Source of the DNA: Saccharothrix australiensis
Lineage (GTDB): Bacteria; Actinomycetota; Actinomycetes; Mycobacteriales; Pseudonocardiaceae
DNA length: 64,000 nt
Direction of reading: 5' to 3'
Assembly: GCF_003634935.1 (NCBI RefSeq)
Contig: NZ_RBXO01000001.1
Location: forward strand, 5,729,501 to 5,793,500
Positions 57,453 through 64,000 of this stretch are shown here, piece by piece. The notes below the pieces were generated by a model. The model made no database searches and was not told the DNA's origin. It worked only from the letters and a program-made list of their open reading frames with translations. Position 1 is the first letter of the stretch; every line of letters begins with the position of its first letter. Both the position numbers and the translations under genes were made by a program.

Positions 57453-57700
57453 CCGGACGCGGGCCGGTCGCGGTGGGGCGGGGCCGGTCGCGGCCGGGCT
57501 GTCGCGCTGGGCCGACCCAGCCGATCATCCGACCCCCCTGGACACGCATGGCAGGCGACCCGACACGGACGGTGCCGGACACGCCGGGTCTTCGCCCGGA
57601 TCGCGGGAAAACCGAGACAGGAGGCCCGGTCCACCGTAGGGTCTGGCGTCGTCAGCCGACCCGACACTCGGCCGCGAAGAGCCGACCGCTTGAGGAGCTG

Positions 57701-58048
57701 GTGGTGTCGACCTTCCGGGTGCGCCCCTATACCAGGACCGGCGGGCGGACACGCTCGACCACGACGCTCGCGATCGAGACGATCGTGACGACGAACGAGC
57801 GGGCGGCGCGCGACGCGTTGACCTCCACCGCCGAGCACCGCATCATCAGCGACCTGTGCCGGCTGCCGCACTCGGTGGCGGAGGTGGCGGCGCGCCTGCG
57901 GCTCCCGCTGGGCGTGGTCCGGGTCCTGCTCGCCGACATGTCGGACCTGGCGTTGATCGACGTGCACGAGCAGGGCGGGGCCGGCGGGGACGGCCGTCCC
58001 TCGATGGAGCTGATGGAGCGCGTGCTGTCGGGCCTGCGTCGGATCTGA
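57701..58048 (+). CDS. Orphan DUF742 protein (conservon CvnC-like)
   Basis: A 115-residue winged-helix-like protein of the DUF742 family. It reads RVRPYTRTGGRTRSTTTLAI, then HRIISDLCRLPHSVAEVAAR LRLPLGVVRVLLADMSDLAL split over two helices, and ends RPSMELMERVLSGLRRI. In actinobacteria these proteins normally sit between a roadblock protein and a small GTPase, downstream of a nitrate-sensor-like kinase. None of these is next to it. GAGGAG lies 5 bases before the GTG at 57701; GTG 57704 is an alternative. It follows ispH by about 250 bp. Confidence 0.85.
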   Translation: MVSTFRVRPYTRTGGRTRSTTTLAIETIVTTNERAARDALTSTAEHRIISDLCRLPHSVAEVAARLRLPLGVVRVLLADMSDLALIDVHEQGGAGGDGRPSMELMERVLSGLRRI

Positions 58049-58252
58049 AGCAGGGCCTGGGCCGGAGCTGGGGTCGGACGGGGGGCGTCTGCTGGTCAGG
58101 TCCGCTGCCGCCCGTGTTCGAGGTACAAGCTCGCGCCGGCCGTGTAGGCGTGGTGCGCTTGCACGAGTCGGCGTTCGAGCCGTGGGATCGCGTGGTCGCC
58201 GAGCCCGTCGACAGCGACCCGCTCGGCGCCGACGCGCCGGCTGGAGGGGTGT

Positions 58253-59053
58253 TCAGTCGGTGGGCAGGCGGACGAGGGTGGCGTTGGTCCGGGTGTCGCG
58301 CACGGAGAACTCGGCGATGTCCTGCCACCTCATGCCGACCGAGGTGTCCAGGTGTAGCGGTGGTCCGTCCGGAGTGGACGGGTCCACCAGCCATGAGCCC
58401 ACCACCACCGTTTCGCCGGCTCGGGAGTTGGCCACCAGCTCGCAGCGCGTCGGGCCCTTGACGCCCTTGGCCTCCAGCGTCACGGCCGTGCCCCAGGGGT
58501 GGGACGTCGCCGTGACGCTCGCCCGCACACCGGTGGCGGAGTCGGTGCGGGTGAAGGTGCCGGCGGCCTCGGGTGCGTTCTTCGCCACCGCGGTCGGGCC
58601 CGGCACTTCCGTCGAGTCCGCTTCCGCCGGGTCTTCTTCGGTCGGGAACTCCTCCGCCGGTGCCGCTTCCGCCGACGAGGTGGTCGGGGCCGCCCGCACG
58701 TCGTCGGACGACGGCGTCAGGCTGACCGTCACGGCCGCGGTGAGCGCGACGAGCAGCACCGCCGCCACGGCCGACAACAGGGCCGTGTCGCGGCGTCGGC
58801 GCGACCGCTCTCGGGAGACGGAGTCCAGCATCGCGCGCACCGAGCGGCCGTCGGGTCGTTCGCCGGCGTTGCCGCGCAGCATCCCGTTCGCGTCGGCCTC
58901 GTCCAGCAGGTCGGGCAGCACGGCCAGGTCGCGCAGGTCCAACGCGCAGCGCCGGCACTGGGCGAGGTGGTTCTCGAAGGCGTCCACCTCGTCCTCGTCC
59001 AGGATGCCGAGCACGTACGCCGCCACGTCGACGTGGTCCGGCCGCGGAGTCAC
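58253..59053 (-). CDS. Zinc-binding anti-sigma factor
   Basis: A 266-residue membrane anti-sigma factor. The N-terminal domain holds the ZAS zinc site (HLAQCRRC, the HxxxCxxC motif) after a helix (VDVAAYVLGILDEDEVDAFE). One membrane helix follows (LSAVAAVLLVALTAAVTVSL), then an acidic Ser/Pro/Glu-rich linker and an extracytoplasmic beta domain (GTAVTLEAKGVKGPTRCELV, SVGMRWQDIAEFSVRDTRTN). It should hold the adjacent ECF sigma factor inactive until a redox or surface signal releases it. The start is GTG 59053, 5 bases after the sigma stop. Confidence 0.92.
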   Translation of the reverse strand: MTPRPDHVDVAAYVLGILDEDEVDAFENHLAQCRRCALDLRDLAVLPDLLDEADANGMLRGNAGERPDGRSVRAMLDSVSRERSRRRRDTALLSAVAAVLLVALTAAVTVSLTPSSDDVRAAPTTSSAEAAPAEEFPTEEDPAEADSTEVPGPTAVAKNAPEAAGTFTRTDSATGVRASVTATSHPWGTAVTLEAKGVKGPTRCELVANSRAGETVVVGSWLVDPSTPDGPPLHLDTSVGMRWQDIAEFSVRDTRTNATLVRLPTD

Positions 59054-59058
59054 CGGTG

Positions 59059-59622
59059 TCAGCCCCGATCCTGCAACGCCCGCCGCAGGGCGCGGAGTGC
59101 GTAGTAGACCCTCGACTTGACGGTGCCCGCGGGCACCCCGAGCACCGCCGCCGCTTCGCCCACGGTCCGATCTCTCAGGTAGGTCTCGAGAATAGCCTCC
59201 CGGTGCTCCTCCGTCAGTCCGTTCATCGCCTCCGCCACCACGATGGCCGCGAGGGTGCGGTCCGCCTCGTCCCGCACCGGGGCCTCGTCGGACGGCGTCA
59301 ACTCCGACTCCCTCGGTCGGGCGCTGCGCTTGCGGCGGTCGTCGATCACCAGTCGGCGGGCGACGGTGAACAACCACGAGCGCAGCAGGACCGGGTCGCG
59401 CTCCAGCTTCTCGGCGTTGCGCCACGCCCGCACCAGCGTCTCCTGCACGATGTCCTCTGCCCACTGCCGGTCACTGCCGGTGAGTCGCATGGCGTGCCCG
59501 AGCAGCGCGTTGCCGAACTCCTGGTAGAGCCTGCGGATCAGTTCGTCTTCCAGGCTGGTCCCCGGCCGAGATTGGTCTCTTCGGGGTTGAGTGTTGCGTC
59601 TGTGCCGCGCCACGCCGTGCAT
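59059..59622 (-). CDS. ECF sigma factor (SigK/SigL-like)
   Basis: A 187-residue ECF sigma factor. Region 2 (LIRRLYQEFGNALLGHAMRL, QETLVRAWRN, LRSWLFTVARRLVIDDRRKR) and region 4 (LTEEHREAILETYLRDRTVG, AAVLGVPAGTVKSRVYYALR) are complete, and there is no C-terminal extension. It precedes its anti-sigma gene, so the pair is co-transcribed. I start at ATG 59622; the frame continues to 59796 without sigma homology. By analogy with SigL/RslA and SigK/RskA it may serve the divergent lipoprotein gene, whose promoter has TGAACC-CGTACT (inference). Confidence 0.92.
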   Translation of the reverse strand: MHGVARHRRNTQPRRDQSRPGTSLEDELIRRLYQEFGNALLGHAMRLTGSDRQWAEDIVQETLVRAWRNAEKLERDPVLLRSWLFTVARRLVIDDRRKRSARPRESELTPSDEAPVRDEADRTLAAIVVAEAMNGLTEEHREAILETYLRDRTVGEAAAVLGVPAGTVKSRVYYALRALRRALQDRG

Positions 59623-59685
59623 CCAAGCGCGCGGACGGGTGCGCCGTCGAGGGTTTGCCAGGAGAAAAAGAACCCGATTCGTTCG

Positions 59686-59713
59686 TGAACCGTCACCGCA
59701 TCGTGTCCGTACT
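59686..59713 (+). promoter_or_regulatory. ECF-type promoter of the lipoprotein gene
   Basis: TGAACC (59686-59691) and CGTACT (59708-59713) are 16 bases apart, close to the TGAACC-N16/17-CGTGTC pattern of SigL-like factors. It lies 85 bases before the lipoprotein ATG and divergent from the sigma gene, which suggests direct control. Confidence 0.55.
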
Positions 59714-59798
59714 TCCCGGTATCCGCCGCTCGGCCGGATCGGGCCACCCGGTCGCTGAGCCCTTCGGCGGCACCCGCTGGCAGGAGAAAGGACCAACG

Positions 59799-60350
59799 AT
59801 GCGAGGTCGACGCCACCACCGGTACCCGCTGCTCGTCGCGGCGCTGTCGCTGATCGGCGCGTGCGGCGCGACCGGCGGGGACGCCGCGGGCGGCCAGGAC
59901 GGCGCGGACGGCGAGCCCGGCACGACGACCTTCCGGCAGGGCCCCGGATCGGGCGCGGAACCGCACCAGATGCTGTCCGCCACCGAGTCGGAGCTGGTCG
60001 GCTGGTTCGTCGCGGACGCGGGCGGCTTCGCCCTCTACCGCTCCGACCAGGACACCGCGACGCCGCCGAAGTCCACTTGCGACGGTGAGTGCGCGAAGAC
60101 GTGGTTGCCGGTGCTGGTCGGCGCGCACACCATGACGTCCGGTGTGGACCCGACGCTGGTCGGGTCGGTGGCCCGCGCGGACGGCGGCAGGCAGGTCACG
60201 CTCGCCGGGTGGCCGCTGTACCGGTTCACGGGCGACCGGCAGCCCGGCGAGCCGGCCGGTCAGGGCAAGGGCGGCACCTGGTTCGCCGTGACGCCCGAGG
60301 GGCGGAAGGCCCAGGCCGAGGCGGGCGCGGCGACCGGGTCCGGCTCCTGA
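59799..60350 (+). CDS. Lipoprotein with COG4315-type (PF03640) repeats
   Basis: A 183-residue lipoprotein. The lipobox is LSLIGAC with Cys24. Two repeats of the secreted-repeat family follow: GFALYRSDQDTATPPKSTCD/GECAKTWLPVLV and VTLAGWPLYRFTGDRQPGE/GTWFAVTPEG, with the paired Cys and Trp typical of the family. The family is found near ECF sigma pairs. Its function is unknown; roles in redox or copper response have been proposed. RBS AGGAGAAAGG precedes the ATG. Confidence 0.85.
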   Translation: MRGRRHHRYPLLVAALSLIGACGATGGDAAGGQDGADGEPGTTTFRQGPGSGAEPHQMLSATESELVGWFVADAGGFALYRSDQDTATPPKSTCDGECAKTWLPVLVGAHTMTSGVDPTLVGSVARADGGRQVTLAGWPLYRFTGDRQPGEPAGQGKGGTWFAVTPEGRKAQAEAGAATGSGS

Positions 60351-60361
60351 GGGGCTTTCCC

Positions 60362-62299
60362 GTGTCGGCCAAGCGCTTCCGGCGCGTCGCCGCGTTGGTG
60401 CCGGTGCTGCTGTTCGCGCTCTCCGCCCTCTCCGCGCCACCGGCCCGCGCCGACGACCCCGTCGACGCGGGCCCGGTCGAGCAGACCCCGCTCGGCCCGA
60501 TCACCGCGTCGGACCGGGACCTCCTGGTCAAGGTGCGGCTCGCGGGCCTGTGGGAGATGCCGATGGGCGAGGAGGCGAAGACCCGCGCGGCCAGTCGGCG
60601 CGTGCGGGACGTCGGCGCGCGGCCGGCCGGCGACCACCGCTTCCTGGACGAACGCGTGGTGCGGCCGGCCGCGCGGCTCGGCGTGCCGCTGCCCGACGAG
60701 GCCAACGCCGACCAGCGGTCGTGGATGGCCGAGATGCGGTCGCGCACCGGCGCGGCGTTCGACGACTCGTTCGCCAACCGCCCGCGCGCGGCGCGCGGCG
60801 CGATCTTCCCGGTCATCGGCGCGGTCCGCGCGACCACGCGCAACGAGGCCATCCGCCGGTTCGCCCAGGTGTGCAACCAGATCGTGCTCAAGCACATGAC
60901 CCTGCTGGAGAGCACCAACCTGGTCGGCGAGGCAGGCTTGGCCGAGCCGGTCGCGGCCGGCGCGCGACCCGTGCGCGGCGCGGTTCCCCCCGGCACCGCG
61001 CGGTCGGGCGGCGCGGGCGGTCCCGGCGCGCTGGTCGTCCTCCTGGTGTGCCTGGCGGGAGCGGCGGCGACCCTCGCGGCGCCGCGCCTGCTCCGGCCCC
61101 GGACAGCGTCGGGTGAGAGGAGGTGGTGGTCGCCGGGCACCGACACCGCGGCGATCCCGTCGCGAAACCGTCCCGCACCTCCGCCCGGTGCGGTCGTGAC
61201 CTCTCCCGCACGGCCCACCGGGCGGACCCGGCGCGGCCCGCCGGCCGCGAGCCCTCCCCCGCCACCCCGGAGGTACCACCGTGTTGTCCGAGGTCCTGCT
61301 GCTGGTCGCCCAGGTGACCGGTCCCGATCAGGTCCCGCTGCCGGTCACCGGCCCGATCGGCCAGGGCGCCCCGCCGCCGGTCGCGCAGGCGACGACCGCC
61401 GACCACGATGCCGGGGTGCGCCACGTCGCGCAGCTCTCGGCGCGGCCGGCCTACGCCGCCATGTGCGCCACCCCCTGCTGGGCGTGCTGATCGCGACCGG
61501 CTGGGCCAACCGGATCACCGGCAGGCACGGCCTGCGCAGCACCCACCTGGTGCCGGCGACGCCGGCGCTGGCGCTCGCCGCGCTGCACGCGGTCGCGTTC
61601 ACCCTGCTCCGGAGCGGTCCGTTCGGCTTCGCCCGGATCACCGTCCCGCTGATCGACGGCGGCCCGTTCCGGCACGCGCTGGGCGTCGTCGGGCTGGAGC
61701 TGATGCTGGTCGTCGCGATCACCGCCGGGCTGCGCAGGGACCGGGCAGGTGGTGAAGGGGGCCGAGCAGGCGGTGGCGACCGGGGAGGCGGGTTCGGCCG
61801 GGGTCGACGCCGGGCCGGCCGAGGTCGGCACCGGCTCGGGCGCGGCGGCCTCGTCCGGTGCCGCACGGCTGGACCCCGCGCGGTTCGAGCGGGCGCGGTC
61901 GGCGGACGGCGGACGGTACGAGCCGCCCCGCGGGCAGGACGCCCGCACCCTGCCGCTCCCGGCGCGCGCCCGTCGTCCGGAGCAGGTCGCACGCCCGGCC
62001 GCCGGTCCGCACCGGTCCCCGCGCGCGACCCCGCTGAGCCGCCGCCCGGCCGCCGTGTTTCCGTAATCGCGTGCACCCAGCATCCGGACCCGCGGCGAGC
62101 CGGGGTCGAGTCACCGTCGTCGGCATACCCGCCCGCGACGAGGAGAGCACGGTCGGCGCGGTGGCGCGTGCCGCCGACGCCGGCCTGCACCATGCCTTCC
62201 CGCACGGCACGAACGTGGTGGTGCTGGCCGAGAACGGCAGCACCGACGACACCGTGCGGCGGTTCGCCGACGCGCCGCTGCGCTCCCGCAAGCTCGTGA
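60362..62299 (+). CDS. DUF4142 protein with unclosed reading frame
   Basis: The DUF4142 part is about 60362-61100: signal peptide (VAALVPVLLFALSALSAPPA), then LTSDRDLLV-like ferritin-type helices (ITASDRDLLVKVRLAGLWEM, RFLDERVVRPAARLGVPLPD, RFAQVCNQIVLKHMTLLEST) and a C-terminal membrane helix (LVVLLVCLAGAAATLAAPRL). After the helix no stop occurs in this frame until 62299. The frame runs through Arg/Pro-rich shadow sequence, then coincides with the second half of the ferric-reductase-like gene, and ends inside the next gene. The true 3' end is probably lost to a frameshift near 61110. Confidence 0.45.
   Translation: MSAKRFRRVAALVPVLLFALSALSAPPARADDPVDAGPVEQTPLGPITASDRDLLVKVRLAGLWEMPMGEEAKTRAASRRVRDVGARPAGDHRFLDERVVRPAARLGVPLPDEANADQRSWMAEMRSRTGAAFDDSFANRPRAARGAIFPVIGAVRATTRNEAIRRFAQVCNQIVLKHMTLLESTNLVGEAGLAEPVAAGARPVRGAVPPGTARSGGAGGPGALVVLLVCLAGAAATLAAPRLLRPRTASGERRWWSPGTDTAAIPSRNRPAPPPGAVVTSPARPTGRTRRGPPAASPPPPPRRYHRVVRGPAAGRPGDRSRSGPAAGHRPDRPGRPAAGRAGDDRRPRCRGAPRRAALGAAGLRRHVRHPLLGVLIATGWANRITGRHGLRSTHLVPATPALALAALHAVAFTLLRSGPFGFARITVPLIDGGPFRHALGVVGLELMLVVAITAGLRRDRAGGEGGRAGGGDRGGGFGRGRRRAGRGRHRLGRGGLVRCRTAGPRAVRAGAVGGRRTVRAAPRAGRPHPAAPGARPSSGAGRTPGRRSAPVPARDPAEPPPGRRVSVIACTQHPDPRRAGVESPSSAYPPATRRARSARWRVPPTPACTMPSRTARTWWCWPRTAAPTTPCGGSPTRRCAPASS
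61281..61755 (+). pseudogene. Ferric-reductase-like membrane protein, frameshifted
   Basis: GTG 61281 has a perfect GGAGG 7 bases upstream and opens LSEVLLLVAQVTGPDQVPLP. The frame runs to SARPAYAAMCATPCWAC and stops at about 61490. The expected continuation (HPLLGVLIATGWANRITGRH, then STHLVPATPALALAALHAVA, GGPFRHALGVVGLELMLVVA) is in another frame. Two surplus C's in the run ACCCCCTG at about 61470 explain the break. The C-terminal helices seen in relatives are absent after ITAGLRRD. It is therefore frameshifted and truncated. Confidence 0.6.
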
Positions 62300-63312
62300 T
62301 TAGCTCGGACGGCCCCGGCACCGGCAAGGGCACCAACGTGTTCGCGATCATGGACCGCGCGCTCGAACTTGACGCCGACCGCGTGCTGCTGCTGGACGCC
62401 GACGTGCGGTCCGCCGAGCCGGGGTGGGTCGGCCTGCTCGCGGACGCCGTGGCGGGCGACGAGCCGGTGCTGGCCGTGCCCGCCTACCGGCGCGACCGGT
62501 TCGAGGCGAACACCACCAACCACCTCGCGAGCCCGCTGCTCGCGGCCGTCTTCGGCGTGCACGTGCAGCAGCCGATCGGCGGCGAGTTCGCGTTCAACCG
62601 GGCGTTCCTCGACCTGGCCGCCTCGTGGCCGCGGCCGGGCAGCGCCTACCTGTACGGCATCGACGTGTGGCTGACCGCCAACGCCCTGCGCGAGCGCGTG
62701 CGCGTGGTGGAGGTGCCGCTGGGCCGCAAGCTGCACAACTCGCCGTTCCCGAAGATCCTGCGGCTGCCGCAGCAGGTGCTGGACTCGCTGTTCCACGTCG
62801 TGCTGCGCACCGACCGGGTGCGACCGCCGGGTCCGGTGGCGCCCGCGGCGCGGTCGGCGGTGGACGGCGCGGCGGTGCGGCAGGACCCGGCGGTGGTGGC
62901 GCGGGTCTCGGCGGCGGTGGCGCGGTACCTGGCGGCGCACCGGGACGGCGTGCGGCTGCTGTTCCCGTCGGCCGACGGGCTGCGCACCGCGCCGTGGGGC
63001 CTGCGGGTGACCGCGCGGGACTGGCCGGACGTCCTGGCCGACGCCCTGGTGGCGGTGTCCGGCGGCCGGTTCGCGGCGGCGCGCGACCACCTGGTGGCGC
63101 TGTACGTGAACCGCGTGCTGACGTTCTGGGACGAGATCGACGGGCTGGGCGGCGACGAGATCGACGAGCTGCTGGACCGGCAGGCGGCGCGGACCGTGCG
63201 CGCGGTCCGGTCGCGGGGTGTCGCGCTGGGCGGCGCGACCGGGCCCGACCGGTTCGACGTCGGGCACTGGGCCGGGTTCAACGACGAGCCCGTCCTGAGC
63301 GTGCCCGGTTAG
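62071..63312 (+). CDS. GT-A glycosyltransferase
   Basis: A 413-residue cytosolic or peripheral enzyme with the GT2/GT81-like nucleotide-sugar fold: RVTVVGIPARDEESTVGAVA, VVVLAENGSTDDTVRRFADA, SSDGPGTGKGTNVFAIMDRA, and a DxD-type metal site LLLDADVRSAEPGWVG. PIGGEFAFNRAFLDLAASWP is the acceptor-loop region. The C-terminal half (about 250-413) is helical and unlike GpgS. It resembles glucosyl-3-phosphoglycerate and mannosylglycerate synthases in the first half, but the substrate is unproven. The start codon is a GTG with no clear ribosome site; other starts downstream are possible. Confidence 0.85.
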   Translation: MHPASGPAASRGRVTVVGIPARDEESTVGAVARAADAGLHHAFPHGTNVVVLAENGSTDDTVRRFADAPLRSRKLVISSDGPGTGKGTNVFAIMDRALELDADRVLLLDADVRSAEPGWVGLLADAVAGDEPVLAVPAYRRDRFEANTTNHLASPLLAAVFGVHVQQPIGGEFAFNRAFLDLAASWPRPGSAYLYGIDVWLTANALRERVRVVEVPLGRKLHNSPFPKILRLPQQVLDSLFHVVLRTDRVRPPGPVAPAARSAVDGAAVRQDPAVVARVSAAVARYLAAHRDGVRLLFPSADGLRTAPWGLRVTARDWPDVLADALVAVSGGRFAAARDHLVALYVNRVLTFWDEIDGLGGDEIDELLDRQAARTVRAVRSRGVALGGATGPDRFDVGHWAGFNDEPVLSVPG

Positions 63313-63395
63313 CCGATCGGCCCCTGCCCGGCCGCGTCGACCGCCGGCGGGGCCGTCGCCAGGGGTGACCGGTGGGCTGCCGGGTACCCGATCGG

Positions 63396-63659
63396 ATGGC
63401 TCCGCGTAACGACACGCCCACGCTGAGCGCTGTTCAGGGCATGAGAGCGCGGAGCACCCCACGACAGGAGCGGAGCACCCCACGACAGAAGTGGTCGAAG
63501 CCCCTGGTCGCGCTGGCCGCCGTGTTCCTGGCGGTGGCGTTGTGGAACGGCGTGCTGGCCTTGGCGGACCAGGCGCTGTGGCGGGGCGCGACGGCCGCGG
63601 GGTGCGCGGCGGCGGCGGCCGGGCTCTGGTACGCGGCCGGGCCCGAGCGCCGCCGCTGA
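63396..63659 (+). CDS. Small two-helix membrane protein
   Basis: An 87-residue protein. A basic N-terminal part with a tandem STPRQ unit (STPRQERSTPRQKWSKP) is followed by two helices (LVALAAVFLAVALWNGVLAL, ATAAGCAAAAAGLWYAAG). It resembles the protein at 37166 in the helices and the loop. TACCCG lies 5 bases before the ATG at 63396. The upstream start at 63372 is possible. No function is known. Confidence 0.5.
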   Translation: MAPRNDTPTLSAVQGMRARSTPRQERSTPRQKWSKPLVALAAVFLAVALWNGVLALADQALWRGATAAGCAAAAAGLWYAAGPERRR

Positions 63660-63757
63660 CCCGAGCGCCGGCGGTCCACCGCGGTGCGCGGCCGGTCACG
63701 TTCGCGTCGCCCGCGCGAGATCCGGTGTCCGACCAGCGGGACCCGATACCATGAGCC

Positions 63758-64000
63758 GTGATCTTCTTCGGCATCATGCTCGCGGCGATCGGGGTGTCGA
63801 CCCTGGTGTGGCGCGATGCCGACGTGATCGGTCTGCCGCCGGTCGCGGTCGGCGTGGCGCTGCTCGTCCTGGCCGCCGCCGCGATCGCGCTCGGCGTCGC
63901 GCGGCGCAAGCGCAGGCGCGTCGCCAGGGGCGAGCCCGAGCCGGTCGGGTCCGTGCTGGACCGGGCGAAGGCGCTGCCCCGCCTGCTGCGGCAGCGCAAG
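63758..64000 (+). CDS. Small membrane protein, cut by the window edge
   Basis: Begins at GTG 63758, 5 bases after TACCAT. It reads VIFFGIMLAAIGVSTLVWRD, then VGLPPVAVGVALLVLAAAAI (second helix) and a basic tail (RRKRRRVARGEPEPVGSVLD). The frame is still open after 81 codons at position 64000. It has two helices; no family is assigned. Confidence 0.6.
   Translation, partial: MIFFGIMLAAIGVSTLVWRDADVIGLPPVAVGVALLVLAAAAIALGVARRKRRRVARGEPEPVGSVLDRAKALPRLLRQRK

Overview
The window is about 72-75% GC with dense, often overlapping genes, frequent GTG starts and many promoters with a -10 box 5-8 bases before the start codon (leaderless mRNAs). The gene content is that of a filamentous actinobacterium: SARP and TrmB/LuxR-like regulators, a Rpf-like muralytic enzyme, an MmpL-type transporter, a chitinase with a DasR-type operator, DUF742, and EshA-like encapsulins. 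A member of the Pseudonocardiales (Saccharothrix/Actinosynnema/Lentzea group) is my inference. No rRNA, tRNA, CRISPR array, phage module or intact insertion sequence was seen, so this looks like chromosomal arm or accessory sequence.

Layout. 0-14 kb: ankyrin protein, glyA behind a ZTP riboswitch, a membrane/degenerate-vWA pair, TPR protein, VanZ-RDD fusion, Rpf-LysM, MmpL transporter, macrolide-type glycosyltransferase, and a gntP/gntK operon divergent from its FadR-type regulator. 14-28 kb: subtilase divergent from a TrmB/LuxR-like regulator, a small-HTH lectin-like membrane protein, a SARP-like regulator, a new 50-codon gene with terminator, a Sua5/YciO protein, GH18 chitinase, a three-gene ABC export system and a SGNH esterase. 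28-38 kb: a branched-chain/pyruvate dehydrogenase operon (E1alpha, two mini-ORFs, E1beta, E2) divergent from its Lrp-type regulator, a CAP lipoprotein, a two-component system, a VIT-family transporter, and a 341-bp inverted-repeat element. 38-49 kb: gltBD closed by a 23-bp perfect hairpin, a repeat-bearing membrane protein, two DUF4360 proteins, MarR regulator and a diguanylate cyclase. 49-50 kb: a decayed two-gene HEPN-like module.

The most striking system lies at 52.4-57.5 kb. Two tandem Family 2B encapsulin shell proteins, each with an inserted cyclic-nucleotide-binding-like domain, are followed by a polyprenyl diphosphate synthase and ispH (last step of the MEP pathway), behind a long, unusually AT-rich leader. 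This reads as a two-component isoprenoid compartment whose locus encodes both precursor formation and prenyl chain elongation. An orphan DUF742 gene follows it.

57.7-64 kb: DUF742, an ECF sigma factor with its zinc-binding anti-sigma factor, a divergent lipoprotein with an ECF-like promoter, a DUF4142 protein whose frame fails to close, a frameshifted ferric-reductase-like gene, a GT-A glycosyltransferase and small membrane proteins.
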